This document shows, in pieces, positions 51,601 to 53,865 of a stretch of DNA of 64,000 nt. The notes below the pieces were generated by a model. The model saw nothing but the letters and a program-made list of their open reading frames with translations. It did not search any database and was not told the origin of the DNA. A program made the position numbers and the translations under genes. The stretch's first letter is position 1; each line of letters begins with the position of its first letter. Source of the stretch: Spodoptera frugiperda. Lineage: Eukaryota; Arthropoda; Insecta; Lepidoptera; Noctuidae. The stretch spans positions 13,474,315 through 13,538,314 of the forward strand of contig NC_064239.1 in the NCBI RefSeq assembly GCF_023101765.2, given 5' to 3'.

Positions 51601-53865
51601 TGACGCACCGCTTAGTCACGTCCCGGATACAATGTTGTGCAAAAAATGACAAAAACAAGTCCTGAAATATTTCTGCATTCGAGTTCATTCAACGTTGTAT
51701 TGTGCGCTTCGTACAGCTTGCAAGCTACATAAACCTACCTGAAAACTGGGATACTCCGGACAGCATAGATAGCCCCGAATGCCGGCTGTTGGAAGGATGG
51801 ATCATCCCTATGGAATATATCTCGGAGTCCTCGAATTGCCACATGGTGTACGTTTACAGTTCAATTGACATTAATTATCTAAACCGAGTTAACTGCCTTC
51901 ACCACTGACAATCCCCGAACAAAGAAAACTCACTCTGATCAAAAATTAAAACGAGATTAAATAGATTAGTCGATAAATATAATTTTAATTGATACCAACT
52001 GTGTTTTCTAACACAATTTGAATAAAAACGATCATAATATTAAGCTGATGTGTGGTGATATGCATGAGTAGAGCGACGTCCGCACGGCACGGAGGGTGCG
52101 ACGCGACTGAAAGAGCGGTCTTTGTATTTGTTTGCCGGCGGGGTGGAGGGTGGCGGATGGTGGTGGCGGGTGGCTACGTCACAACCGCCCCTCACGCCTG
52201 GGCCCGCGGGATCTCTACAGATACTGATATCATTTTTCTGCCGCGGCATTCTCGCTTTCATCACGTTAATAGGATTATGATCATAATCTGACTACACAAG
52301 GGATCAAATGTAATTTTTACTTTCAACATTTTCAAGCATGTTAACTGGCACAATGAAGTGGTCATTGAACTATAGCAGTTATGAATATAACAATTTGGTA
52401 GAACTTACATATAGATAAGAAAAGATAATTAGTTACGCCTAATGCTTTGATTAGTAAAAAATATAAACTTGAACTTTATGATCTTCACATAAGTTGCCTT
52501 ATGTACAACTATTTTATTGTATTTTGTACATTAAAGATTAAATAAATGAATATATACATGAGAAATAAAAAAAAATACATTTTTCATTTCTAGACATAGG
52601 AAACTGAGACAAATTTTATAGTAACAGAGCCCAACATTGTTGATACATAGGCCTTAGCACTGGAGACAAAATAAGTAACTAAGCTGCCCTACTAAACTAC
52701 AGGAAAAAATTAAGTACAATGTAAAGTTATTATATTAATAAAACAAAAACAATACCAGTTAAATGTTCAGAGTTGTATTAAACTTGAACATTTATTGAAG
52801 AATCCAATTAAGAAACACTGGAGAGAAAAGAAATAAAAACTTGAGTGTATTTCCAGCCAGTGATATAGTCAGTACATCTTGTTTTTCAAGTACATGCCTT
52901 ACATTCAGCCTGTTCAATGCTATTCACTTTTTATAGTACCTTCCACACTGAGTCACACAAACCCTAATGCTGTAGGAATCATGTGTCATCTTAGTCTATC
53001 AAAATAAAAAAAAGAAATGGTTTTACAATGTAAGATTCTAATAATGGAACATATTGCTTTTATTTTTCTTTTTTTAAATCATATTTTCACATGCTTTATG
53101 TTGCCAGCAATATTAACTGCATCATAAAATAATTATTTTCTGATTAAGTATCCTGAAAATTAAACTATTCTCATTTATCTTATCAAAAAATAATAAAATA
53201 TTTATTGCTTTAGATAAGTAGTTTTATATGGTGTGGTTATCTAACACCTGAAGTTCACTATCAGTAACTAACTAGGAAGTTAAATGGGTTTTACTCAAAG
53301 AGAAATATCTTCTAGAAAAACTATTAATTAAATAATAAAAGCACACCCTAAGAGCATTTCAGGTACAAATAAACCTGTCGGCCTGGGCGAAGAGTCAATA
53401 CACTACATTATATTAAGTCTTCTATGGTCCTTTAGATCCTAGGACCTCAAAAACTTCACCCAAAGAGTAGCTCAGCAGTGAAAATTAATGAATGTAAAAT
53501 TCAACAGACATTATATTACTAAATCGTTCCCTTGACATTTGCCGGTCAGTATAATTAAATAGAGTACGCAAAATTAGACTATAACTAGGTATATGTACCC
53601 AACCCAACACATACCAACCAGTCTCTTAGCATAGTGTTATTTCTGTTATTTACACTGCATTTGGACATACAGTTAGCTTGACTACATTCTAGTACTCACC
53701 ATATTCTCTGAAGAGCTTCTTATATTCACTAAGATCGTTCTGGTCCAGCCATTCGTCGACCAGCGCACTTTCATCGTCAAAAATTTCAGTAAATACAACT
53801 CTAACTAAATATATAAGTGAACACATAAACAATATTGTGCCAAAGTAATGTACCCGTTTATACAT
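3430..53865 (-). CDS. AREL1: AREL1-type HECT E3 ubiquitin ligase (16 exons)
   Basis: HECT-family E3 ligase; the vertebrate orthologue ubiquitinates pro-apoptotic IAP antagonists. Coding exons in order are 53865-53700, 36845-36680, 19731-19523, 19236-19097, 18405-18265, 9821-9713, 9389-9208, 8897-8699, 8301-8108, 7824-7660, 6984-6807, 6518-6373, 6081-5938, 5397-5236, 4756-4409 and 3600-3430. Every junction is GT/AG and all phases match, giving about 939 residues against about 823 in human. Two SAM-like modules lie at about 37-165, hydrophobic segments at about 8-27 and 183-199, a filamin-like region at about 230-435 and HECT at about 600-939. The catalytic Cys is about residue 906 in AHTCFNQLC, and the C-terminus GEGFGMI is typical of HECT ligases. 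The extra length is N-terminal. Introns 1, 2 and 5 are swollen by transposons. Identity is recognised from residue-level similarity remembered for the family; start and splice sites are inferred without transcripts. Confidence 0.9.
3690..4365. mobile_element. TA-flanked DNA transposon with 35-bp terminal repeats
   Basis: Terminal inverted repeats of 35 bp with one mismatch, 3690-3724 (starting AAGTCTGTTTTTTAATCTCG) and 4331-4365, each flanked by TA (3688-3689 and 4366-4367). TA duplication and this size (676 bp) suggest a Tc1/mariner-type non-autonomous element. A short Ser/Glu-rich open stretch at about 3959-4058 (plus strand, DSMSEEYSESSESPPTS) and a perfect internal hairpin at 4059-4127 lie inside. 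It sits in AREL1 intron 15 and ends 43 bp from exon 15. Confidence 0.8.
4059..4127. repeat. Perfect 25-bp inverted repeat (hairpin)
   Basis: Arms 4059-4083 and 4103-4127 are perfect reverse complements (core GGGGTGCGTATTTAAAATC) around a 19-nt loop. It lies inside the TA-flanked transposon, so it is either that element's own internal structure or a nested insertion. Confidence 0.85.
4409..4756 (-). CDS. AREL1: AREL1 exon 15 (HECT N- to C-lobe)
   Basis: 116 codons encoding VRNSNKISYLDALAQWRLA, LVPDNLLAIFDENELELLLC, then LLQFTTGCSQLPPGGFQ. These are the hinge and the start of the C-lobe of HECT ligases. Acceptor GGTCAG, donor GTGAGG. Confidence 0.93.
5236..5397 (-). CDS. AREL1: AREL1 exon 14 (HECT, acceptor beside a palindrome)
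   Basis: Encodes DDPELYLSKIKYVLETD and onward, ending with the donor GTGGGT in phase 0. The family has Y-F-E-[TQ] before DDPE. Here the bases TTC GAG CAG (F-E-Q) are present, but the codon before them reads GTT and belongs to the end of a 327-bp palindrome. The usable AG is either TTTCGAG, with the exon starting at 5400, or GAGCAG, starting at 5397; both keep phase 0. Two to four family residues are therefore lost or altered. Confidence 0.8.
5405..5731. repeat. 327-bp palindrome (fold-back element) abutting AREL1 exon 14
   Basis: Arms 5405-5539 and 5597-5731, each about 135 bp, are reverse complements with a few mismatches and a 3-nt indel, separated by a 57-nt spacer. Outer ends are AAAACATAAATGTG and CACATTTATGTTTT. 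The left arm has a run of G where the right arm does not. Its outer end touches the acceptor of AREL1 exon 14. No clear target duplication is visible, so it may be a fold-back MITE or an inverted duplication. Confidence 0.9.
5938..6081 (-). CDS. AREL1: AREL1 exon 13 (HECT N-lobe)
   Basis: 48 codons in phase 0. It encodes LKHFELAGKLVGKCVYESAL and LTRSFLAQIIGLRVHYK, a near-perfect match to vertebrate AREL1. Acceptor TTATAG, donor GTATAC. Confidence 0.93.
6218..6362 (-). mobile_element. 3'-tail fragment of the R1-like LINE family
   Basis: Shares GGGGGGAAAATCATCCAATG, then GACTTCTC, and GCCGGAGCCCCGGTAAC further on, with the 3' untranslated region of the full element at 20308-26480, in the same orientation. 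It is a short 5'-truncated and diverged copy in AREL1 intron 12. It ends about 10 bp before the exon 12 donor. Confidence 0.75.
6373..6518 (-). CDS. AREL1: AREL1 exon 12 (HECT N-lobe)
   Basis: Encodes GVDWGGVRREWFSLLCGQLF, the most conserved HECT N-lobe motif (D-x-GG-x-RREW), and ends HPNPDRPPHLK. The donor GTAATT lies only about 10 bp from an R1-type tail repeat in the next intron. Confidence 0.93.
6545..6587 (+). pseudogene. Relic of a LINE reverse-transcriptase motif
   Basis: The plus-strand translation FGVPQGCILGPTYF matches reverse-transcriptase motif B (G-V-P-Q-G-x-x-L-G-P) of Jockey/CR1-type elements. Nothing else of a polymerase is readable around it. It lies in AREL1 intron 11, about 30 bp from exon 12. 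Confidence 0.6.
6807..6984 (-). CDS. AREL1: AREL1 exon 11 (start of HECT domain)
   Basis: Encodes NKQDFFYSEIRKVHARHP, then LKATRHFTVQDWCKNFDITF, the entry into the HECT N-lobe. It ends in phase 1 on GTCTGT, with a run of seven pyrimidines in the acceptor tract upstream. Confidence 0.9.
7090..7250. repeat. Interspersed repeat with (TTGACTT)n-like tail
   Basis: A segment from CTTCTCCATAGGAATCTACA to GACGTTCAAAAGT is nearly identical to segments inside both P-like elements (about 45617-45726 and 50226-50335). Here it continues into AAATAAATGATTTTGACTTG and a TTGACTTTTGACTTTT tail, as in insect SINE or LINE tails. It contains an inverted pair, TGCTCGTTC and GGAACGAGCA. Confidence 0.7.
7660..7824 (-). 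CDS. AREL1: AREL1 exon 10 (extended HECT N-terminal region)
   Basis: 55 codons, phase 0 on both sides. It encodes LEDGVQPQLELVSAERD and IAATFTQLLIANCGGEDTFK, matching the helical extension that precedes the AREL1 HECT domain. The donor GTGCCT is non-consensus at +3 to +5. Confidence 0.88.
8108..8301 (-). CDS. AREL1: AREL1 exon 9 (linker before HECT)
   Basis: Encodes VQRNISSKRHNICYEA, then the hallmark VLCCISPKQLTLKDYLFKFI and FRLCPSTK (vertebrate YVSPKQF and FRVCPGTK). Acceptor GTAG, donor GTAATC. Confidence 0.9.
8699..8897 (-). CDS. AREL1: AREL1 exon 8 (end of filamin-like region)
   Basis: Encodes FSIEISPLGG and onward to LYRARVLYRGQMLHNGEFDC, matching the HNGEFDIIV stretch of vertebrate AREL1. 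Phase 0 in, phase 1 out (donor GTACGT). Confidence 0.85.
9143..9180 (+). pseudogene. Second relic of a LINE reverse-transcriptase motif
   Basis: The plus strand reads KGVPQGTILGPM, again reverse-transcriptase motif B, in AREL1 intron 7 about 28 bp past the exon 7 donor. DNA identity with the relic at 6545-6587 is high over GGTGTACCTCAAGG, so both came from related elements. Confidence 0.55.
9208..9389 (-). CDS. AREL1: AREL1 exon 7 (filamin-like repeat)
   Basis: Encodes an extended strand-rich segment ending VHPRDHYDNPAPLTDHE; the D-x-Y-D-N-P motif is diagnostic of the filamin-like repeat of this family. The donor is GTATGT. The exon is extremely GC-rich, so antisense frames stay open through it. 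Confidence 0.85.
9713..9821 (-). CDS. AREL1: AREL1 exon 6 (filamin-like repeat)
   Basis: Encodes the beta-strand pattern ARVKFTVRQAGVYIVSVMIG, typical of the filamin fold (FTVRKAGRY in vertebrates). The exon is in phase with its neighbours and ends on GTGAGT. Confidence 0.85.
10284..10800 (+). pseudogene. SWIM zinc-finger ORF of a DNA transposon (broken)
   Basis: From ATG at 10284 the frame reads MEAGFIKADSRNLPKVSVDM and stops at 10385. A second stretch from 10395 reads IGYVQIKRDGELCIVKSRVT and then CQCEDCAAS. After a small GT/AG intron (about 10573-10642) it continues GGCKHAAALLLWLHRRSEEP. C-x-C...C-x-H is a SWIM zinc finger. This type of protein accompanies THAP/DDE transposases in insect repeats of the ISL2EU (IS4EU) kind, where it is usually fused to a YqaJ nuclease domain, absent here. 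The copy is broken by an early stop and ends in a perfect 14-bp hairpin at 10758-10799. Confidence 0.65.
11038..11500 (-). pseudogene. THAP/DDE transposase fragment (internally deleted)
   Basis: The upstream part (11500-11243) encodes MDIPSTSGYYNNSTKKSRID and then CFVPLCPSTSTKFPNKLFL and DPKLRKKWFQA, the N-terminal half of a THAP zinc finger. The next frame (11247-11038) jumps to IRPPSV...KKIASLRIHIERVIRR, the C-terminal motif of DDE_Tnp_4 transposases. The catalytic core between them is missing, so this is an internal deletion derivative. It is convergent with the SWIM ORF, as in two-gene transposons. Confidence 0.7.
11674..11903 (-). repeat. 3' LTR of the gypsy element
   Basis: 230 bp, base-for-base identical to 17004-17233. 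The minus strand begins TGTAGTGTTTGTGTCAG and ends ATTACA. The 62- to 79-codon frames found in it are accidental. Confidence 0.95.
11904..11913 (-). other. Polypurine tract of the gypsy element
   Basis: AAGAAAGGGA on the minus strand lies immediately before the 3' LTR, as required for plus-strand DNA priming. Confidence 0.75.
11993..15873 (-). CDS. gypsy gag-pol polyprotein (one frame break)
   Basis: The best start is ATG at 15873 (MSNNLPPLEKL), soon followed by the gag motif WEKWKRSLYIYLEA. At codon 44-46 an A7 run (plus-strand 15736-15742) needs a -1 shift to reach the long frame, which then runs to 11993. Numbered from 15970, the long frame has zinc knuckles at about 255-295 (CHSCGKFGHFRQYC), protease D-S-G at about 360, reverse transcriptase with FIDDIL at about 630, RNase H with ADAS at about 783, and integrase H-H-C-C at about 995-1030 with its D,D,E residues after it. 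The first residues of the frame from 15970 come from repeat DNA, start at TTG and are out of the gag frame. Apart from the break, pol looks intact. Confidence 0.92.
15945..16188. repeat. 35-bp tandem repeat, seven copies, in the gypsy leader
   Basis: GGTACCTTTGTACCAAATG recurs at 15945, 15980, 16015, 16050, 16085, 16120 and 16155, exactly 35 bp apart, with near-identical spacers (TTTCCAATTTAATGGA). Each unit holds a small palindrome, GGTACCTTTGTACC. It lies just upstream of the gag start. Since 35 is not a multiple of 3, it is unlikely to be coding. Confidence 0.95.
16989..17001 (-). other. Primer-binding site of the gypsy element
   Basis: TGGCGACGAGGAC begins 2 nt inside the 5' LTR on the minus strand, the usual place for the tRNA primer site. 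I do not assign the tRNA. Confidence 0.7.
17004..17233 (-). repeat. 5' LTR of the gypsy element
   Basis: Identical to the other LTR; being the upstream copy on the minus strand it should carry the promoter. No TATA box is certain. It is followed after 2 bp by the primer-binding site. Confidence 0.95.
17239..18110 (-). other. Possible transposon-derived exon right of the gypsy element
   Basis: On the minus strand an ATG near 17616 opens MNSGDFLSDDPGSLLDSV and stops. An adjacent frame reads DFPILPSESIYCVNCGAEIT and ends at a good donor, GTAAGT, near 17350. The C-x2-C motif and the +1 break suggest a decayed exon. It may belong to the DNA transposon region in which the gypsy element sits. No terminal repeats were found for that host element. 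Confidence 0.35.
18265..18405 (-). CDS. AREL1: AREL1 exon 5 (start of filamin-like region)
   Basis: Exactly 47 codons, phase 0 at both ends (CTCCAG acceptor, GTGAGT donor). It encodes VEWGWTEPQAVGETMCF and onward, matching the start of the filamin-like region of AREL1. The next intron (18264-9822) carries the gypsy element and the THAP/SWIM transposon remains. Confidence 0.85.
19097..19236 (-). CDS. AREL1: AREL1 exon 4 (second hydrophobic segment)
   Basis: Encodes MLVVSVSVCGLVTLAAM, a membrane-spanning candidate matching the N-terminal hydrophobic segment of vertebrate AREL1, then YVTGKYLHPPSC, which aligns with the conserved stretch before the filamin repeat. Acceptor CCTGCAG and donor GTATTT are in phase. 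Confidence 0.8.
19523..19731 (-). CDS. AREL1: AREL1 exon 3 (second SAM-like module)
   Basis: The acceptor TCTCCAG opens an exon encoding LLSLDVSSLEDVYWL, a SAM-like helix pattern, and ends with WTW and one base of the next codon. The donor GTTCGA is a weak match to consensus but is the only GT that keeps the phase with exon 4. Confidence 0.75.
20616..23807 (-). CDS. LINE ORF2 (endonuclease and reverse transcriptase)
   Basis: 1063 codons. An AP-like endonuclease covers about 8-225 (LRLLQANINHC, VLVLGDFNAKN, SDHRYIRF). Reverse transcriptase covers about 430-730 (GPDGLPGKAW, FGFRRGRST, GVPQGSVLGPLLWN, YADDTL near residue 674). A C-terminal motif CRHCVDHPEDTVEHTVAVC lies near 962, the CCHC of R1-clade elements. 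It overlaps ORF1 by 10 bp in the -1 frame. There is no ATG at the start: the frame opens with TTG just past an in-frame stop, and the first Met is residue 28, inside the endonuclease. Reinitiation after the ORF1 stop, as shown for the related SART1, is likely. Confidence 0.92.
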   Translation of the reverse strand: MSIVTSLRLLQANINHCAAAQDLLLQSMAQWSINIAVVSEPYFVPPRDHWVADLDGSVTIISSAAAGTPTLEGAQRGRGCVAARFGEIAVVGVYFSPNRTLAEFHNSLRELVDVVVGFRSLPVLVLGDFNAKNLAWGSRITDTRGRMVEDWALETGLVVLNRGSVPTCVRMQGESVVDISFASPALSPRVVDWCVMEEVETYSDHRYIRFDVSAESADPPVRQAPCGPRWALRQLDRELFLEAAIVQAWVIPPDRPADINEEARWLQDAMYRICDVAMPRVRPGQRKRQMYWWSQELAVLRSACVAARRQYTRHRRLRIRPPDAEAREAELYEGYKAAKVALKTEIRRAKNQARQEMLETLDRDPWGRPYLMVRDKLRTQAPPLTQSLRPEVVEEVVTTLFPQSQRGYIPPCMTPPPAVPDAGHSDDDDDTAPEVTEAELRVAVRRMGAKNTAPGPDGLPGKAWVLASETLRPRLIGLFSACLERGQFPLSWKAGKLVLVKKPGRPADSPSAYRPIVLLDEVGKLFERIISNRLVAHLTGTGPDLADGQFGFRRGRSTVDAIMRVRDLTTGSAVSRGRVVVAVSLDIANAFNSLPWSCILEALRYHRVPTYLRRIVEAYLTDRSVIYPGHRGEWNRREMSRGVPQGSVLGPLLWNIGYDWVLRTDLPSGVSVVCYADDTLVLAHGRSHQAAADLMMRAVAIVVERIRQLGLEVALHKSEAMCFYGRGNAPPPGGFQIMAGGVSIGVEVTMKYLGLVLDSRWKFEEHFRRLAPKLERTGAALKRLLPNLGGPNASCRRLYAGIVRSMALYGAPVWAPNLRRRPARALVSSQRVMAIRMIRGYRTISGEAANLLAGSPPWDLEAKVLAHVYSLRAEAHRRGESPLPRQIRAWRDELRRDLMAEWKQRLSQPRAGLAVIAAVSPLFEEWLERRHGVLTYRLTQVLTGHGSFGRFLFRIRREETPGCRHCVDHPEDTVEHTVAVCPAWAEHRRVLRDVIGDGDLSRPALVQAMMRSEREWDAVSSFCEAVMLAKEEAERVRERSSSRPSRRRRHSGRRGSRDDLRPP
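23798..25735 (-). CDS. LINE ORF1 (gag-like nucleic-acid-binding protein)
   Basis: Open for 645 codons. The N-terminal third is Ser/Pro/Arg-rich, a coiled-coil-like stretch lies at about 145-200 (MTALQKELGEMRREMARL), a basic run KRRKKEQRQRRQQRRKEKR at about 335-355, and zinc knuckles at about 535-600 (CYRCHVGHH...C, CCFRCGQPGHRAGSC, CQACATVG...H...C). Such proteins coat the element RNA. The frame opens at GTG with an in-frame stop not far upstream; the first ATG is codon 85 (25483). Translation therefore starts there, giving about 561 residues, or at a non-AUG codon. The frame is otherwise intact. Confidence 0.9.
   Translation of the reverse strand: MSGSESDSSSASGACSLRSVSSQRPKRGTFKRPRLEEGRGPSSNEQEAPAPKIPTASRGRGKRKGSERLVPTTQAEPTEADSSEMEVSGGEGSVGQNIGVTGEVSLRKAVMEALRMVAGQKSQNARNGVLRHAKATIMKAARQNGAPLAAGRQMTALQKELGEMRREMARLTASNAAMEAELRSAKAELAAARGGRGQPSQSTEADMIGLVRREMAAFQQRFDVLEGRILRPPLAASQRAPKTFAAAAATNSGQSSRSAQGQPPARELVASPAQAPAAPAAKAPIGRRRRGTVNQPAVAPTGVEPTPVSDSPVDGGQWHVVGEARRAAKEGRKRRKKEQRQRRQQRRKEKRAAAMLVAPKTAAVVITLQPDAVKRGVTYGDVLAKLKAAVNPAEYGAPDGFSMKVTATGARLLEVPGEASGPSADALAERLRACLGTDEARVSRPTKCLDLRILGLDDSVTAEEIVAAVARTGGCPADQVKAGTIRAENSGLRTVVVSCPVSAAKKIKEGRRLLVGWVSAQVKLLEPRPMRCYRCHVGHHVSVKCTSEVDRSDCCFRCGQPGHRAGSCSAPLHCQACATVGKLANHRAGSRICSPPAKARGKARPSATPAVPAAATAVATASPTAAVAAAAAGCNAAEEVVMDCQ
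26650..26895. mobile_element. Harbinger-like MITE with TAA duplication
   Basis: 246 bp with imperfect terminal inverted repeats: GGCAGTTGTCCCAC at the left, GTGGGACAACTGCC at the right, then partly matching GAACGAGTAAC and its complement. TAA flanks both sides (26647-26649 and 26896-26898). A 3-bp TWA target and GG start fit PIF/Harbinger. No coding capacity. Confidence 0.75.
27101..27126. repeat. 26-bp palindrome
   Basis: CAATAAAGGTTT and AAACCTTTATTG flank a 2-base centre. It carries AATAAA on both strands, so it could act as a two-way poly(A) signal, or it may be coincidental. Confidence 0.6.
27427..27497. repeat. Perfect 25-bp inverted repeat (hairpin)
   Basis: Arms 27427-27451 and 27473-27497 match perfectly (core GTTGTCGTATTCGTATATGG) around a 21-nt loop. 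It is MITE- or pre-miRNA-like, in AREL1 intron 2. Confidence 0.85.
30390..30525 (+). mobile_element. RTE-type LINE 3' end fragment
   Basis: Ends in (GAT)n with no poly(A), preceded by GGTCAGCAGTGGACACTTA and AGCGTGGTGATTAATACTC. This matches the 3' end of RTE-class elements, where the coding end LVSSGH and a TGA-rich microsatellite tail are usual. Strongly 5'-truncated. Confidence 0.65.
30855..30965 (+). repeat. Interspersed repeat family, partial copy 1
   Basis: Shares CCCATGGGCATTC-like sequence, then GAGGCGTTACAAGTGCG and GGGTCAGG, with the copy at 46738-47035. Only the left half is present. Class unknown. Confidence 0.6.
31000..36530. other. AREL1 intron 2 sequence without genes
   Basis: AT-rich. 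Apart from a 25-bp tandem duplication at 33564-33613, I see only short random frames. A small block at 35160-35280 has partly inverted GCCGACGG/CGGCTGTCGG sequence of unknown meaning. Confidence 0.4.
33564..33613. repeat. 25-bp tandem duplication
   Basis: AAAATCACTCCTATTCAAAT plus a short linker occurs twice in direct succession, a simple recent tandem duplication. Confidence 0.85.
36531..36631. repeat. Hairpin next to AREL1 exon 2
   Basis: TTTACCATGTTTAT near 36535 and ATAAACATGGTAAA near 36615 form the outer arms, with partly matching inner arms (GTCTATGAGTT and AACTCACAAAGAC). About 100 bp in total, 50 bp past the exon 2 donor. Probably a tiny MITE. Confidence 0.7.
36680..36845 (-). CDS. 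AREL1: AREL1 exon 2 (SAM-like modules)
   Basis: The acceptor TTATAG precedes GCATCTCC, and the exon ends in phase 2 before GTACGT. It encodes the end of the first SAM-like module and the start of the second (LRQWLATHRLQHTYSK). The region is strikingly GC-rich against its AT-rich flanks, as are most exons of this gene. Confidence 0.75.
37052..37245. repeat. Dispersed direct repeat pair
   Basis: GGCTTAATGGC followed by CCCA and CGTGGGAC occurs at about 37056 and about 37222, two similar blocks of about 25 bp, 166 bp apart. Each block contains a small CCCA/TGGG inverted pair. Origin unknown. Confidence 0.6.
37932..37988. repeat. Hairpin with stem GATATTGCGTGTAT
   Basis: CATTTTTGTGATATTGCGTG and its near-complement (CACGCAATATCATCAAAAATG) face each other across a short TATGTAAG-type loop. 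It is a strong stem of about 24 bp with one bulge, in AREL1 intron 1. Confidence 0.8.
39936..40129 (+). mobile_element. 5'-truncated copy of the R1-like LINE family
   Basis: 194 bp matching the complement of the 3' end of the full element (GATGGGGTCCAGCAGGGCTG, GGGTTTTTAGTCAGTAAGAG) and ending in A8. An 11-bp target duplication AGATGTATGTA flanks it (39925-39935 and 40130-40140). This is a classic truncated LINE insertion, or a SINE that uses the same tail. Confidence 0.88.
41515..41755. repeat. GC-rich island, probable repeat fragment
   Basis: About 240 bp, much more GC-rich than its AT-rich surroundings, with sharp edges (starts near GAGAGCCGTGTACGG, ends near GATGATGGTTCGG). No frame is readable. 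It could be an old SINE or a retroelement fragment. Confidence 0.4.
43675..44233 (+). pseudogene. THAP-domain exons in P-like copy 1 (interrupted)
   Basis: Exon 1 (43675-43754) reads MPSCAIITCRKRNQVCSIAR and onward to SFH, ending at GTAAGT. Exon 2 starts at 44177 after TTTTAG and reads FPTDPGVTKLWIDITGRI, then runs into the insert at 44234. The rest of the THAP domain resumes at 44450. THAP domains bind DNA through a C2CH zinc site and form the N-terminus of P transposases. Confidence 0.75.
44234..44449. mobile_element. Unclassified 216-bp insert in P-like copy 1
   Basis: Starts with T10 and is absent from copy 2, which has three bases here. No coding or terminal inverted repeats are clear; the T-run suggests the complement of a poly(A) tail, so perhaps a minus-strand SINE. 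Confidence 0.6.
44511..45004 (+). mobile_element. RTE-type LINE 3' fragment in P-like copy 1
   Basis: 494 bp with an 11-bp target duplication AATTACATAAT (44500-44510 and 45005-45015). The plus strand encodes the end of an RTE polymerase (YNQCVLPVMTYGTETWSLT, RAMERAMLGVSLRDKIRN, LKWQWAGHVARR, and after one stop GRRSVGRPPTRWTDDI). It ends in a (GAT)n microsatellite instead of poly(A), as RTE elements do. Confidence 0.9.
46319..46498 (+). pseudogene. Coding-like fragment of unknown origin
   Basis: Just right of the P-like copy 1, a 60-codon stretch reads LDTWLKHKAVMKAAEREWSN and onward to LNYFQVVLAMRAAFKRLKL, then TGA. It has no ATG at its start and follows GTTAAAG, so it could be a last exon. 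Composition looks protein-like (Lys/Arg/Ala-rich helices), but I recognise no family. It could be a decayed transposon or host retrocopy. Confidence 0.35.
46738..47035 (+). repeat. Interspersed repeat family, fullest copy
   Basis: About 300 bp including GACGGATCACCTAATGGTAA, GGCGTTACACGTGCGTTG, GGGTTGTTGGGGATTCGG and CGGTTTTCTGTGAGGCCGTG. Partial relatives lie at 30855-30965 and 63118-63335. It ends near CTCTCCCACACTTAAA. No frame and no obvious target duplication. I know the type as common in moth and butterfly genomes but cannot assign its class. Confidence 0.7.
47040..48822. other. AREL1 intron 1 sequence without genes
   Basis: AT-rich DNA between two repeats. I see no gene, RNA or repeat I can support. 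Confidence 0.4.
48831..50776 (+). mobile_element. P-element-like THAP transposon, copy 2 (uninterrupted)
   Basis: 1946 bp flanked by a perfect 8-bp duplication AGGTAGTC (48823-48830 and 50777-50784). It is nearly identical to copy 1 apart from the insertions there. It contains a THAP exon pair, a GC-rich left subterminal block, the repeat segment shared with 7090-7250, and AT-rich DNA, but no DDE core, so it is non-autonomous. An 8-bp target and CA...TG ends fit the P superfamily; hAT also makes 8-bp targets, but its CAGNG ends are absent. Confidence 0.85.
48998..49688 (+). pseudogene. THAP-domain exons in P-like copy 2
   Basis: Exon 1 48998-49077 (MPSCAIITCRKRSQVCSI) and exon 2 49502-49688 (FPTDPGVRKLWIDTTGRINW onward to AMCNS) join in phase with consensus splice sites, for 89 codons. 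The THAP pattern is C-x4-C ... W ... C-x2-H. Here the expected C-S-x-H-F is R-S-Q-H-F, so the third zinc ligand is Arg (CGT for TGT) in both copies. The second donor leads into no recognisable exon. Likely non-functional. Confidence 0.72.
50785..53699. other. Left end of AREL1 intron 1
   Basis: No gene seen. A GC-rich patch at about 52060-52260 (GTGGCGGGTGGCTACGTCAC region) stands out; it contains a CRE-like TGACGTA/TACGTCA and could be a regulatory island or a repeat. Confidence 0.4.
53700..53865 (-). CDS. AREL1: AREL1 exon 1 (start codon, first hydrophobic segment)
   Basis: The exon opens with ATG at 53865 and encodes MYKRVHYFGTILFMCSLIYL and onward, a signal-anchor-like stretch, followed by an acidic segment and the start of the first SAM-like module (DEWLDQNDLSEYKKLF). 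It ends in phase 1 before GTGAGT. It is the only supported ATG for the gene in the window. Intron 1 downstream is 16.9 kb. Confidence 0.75.
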
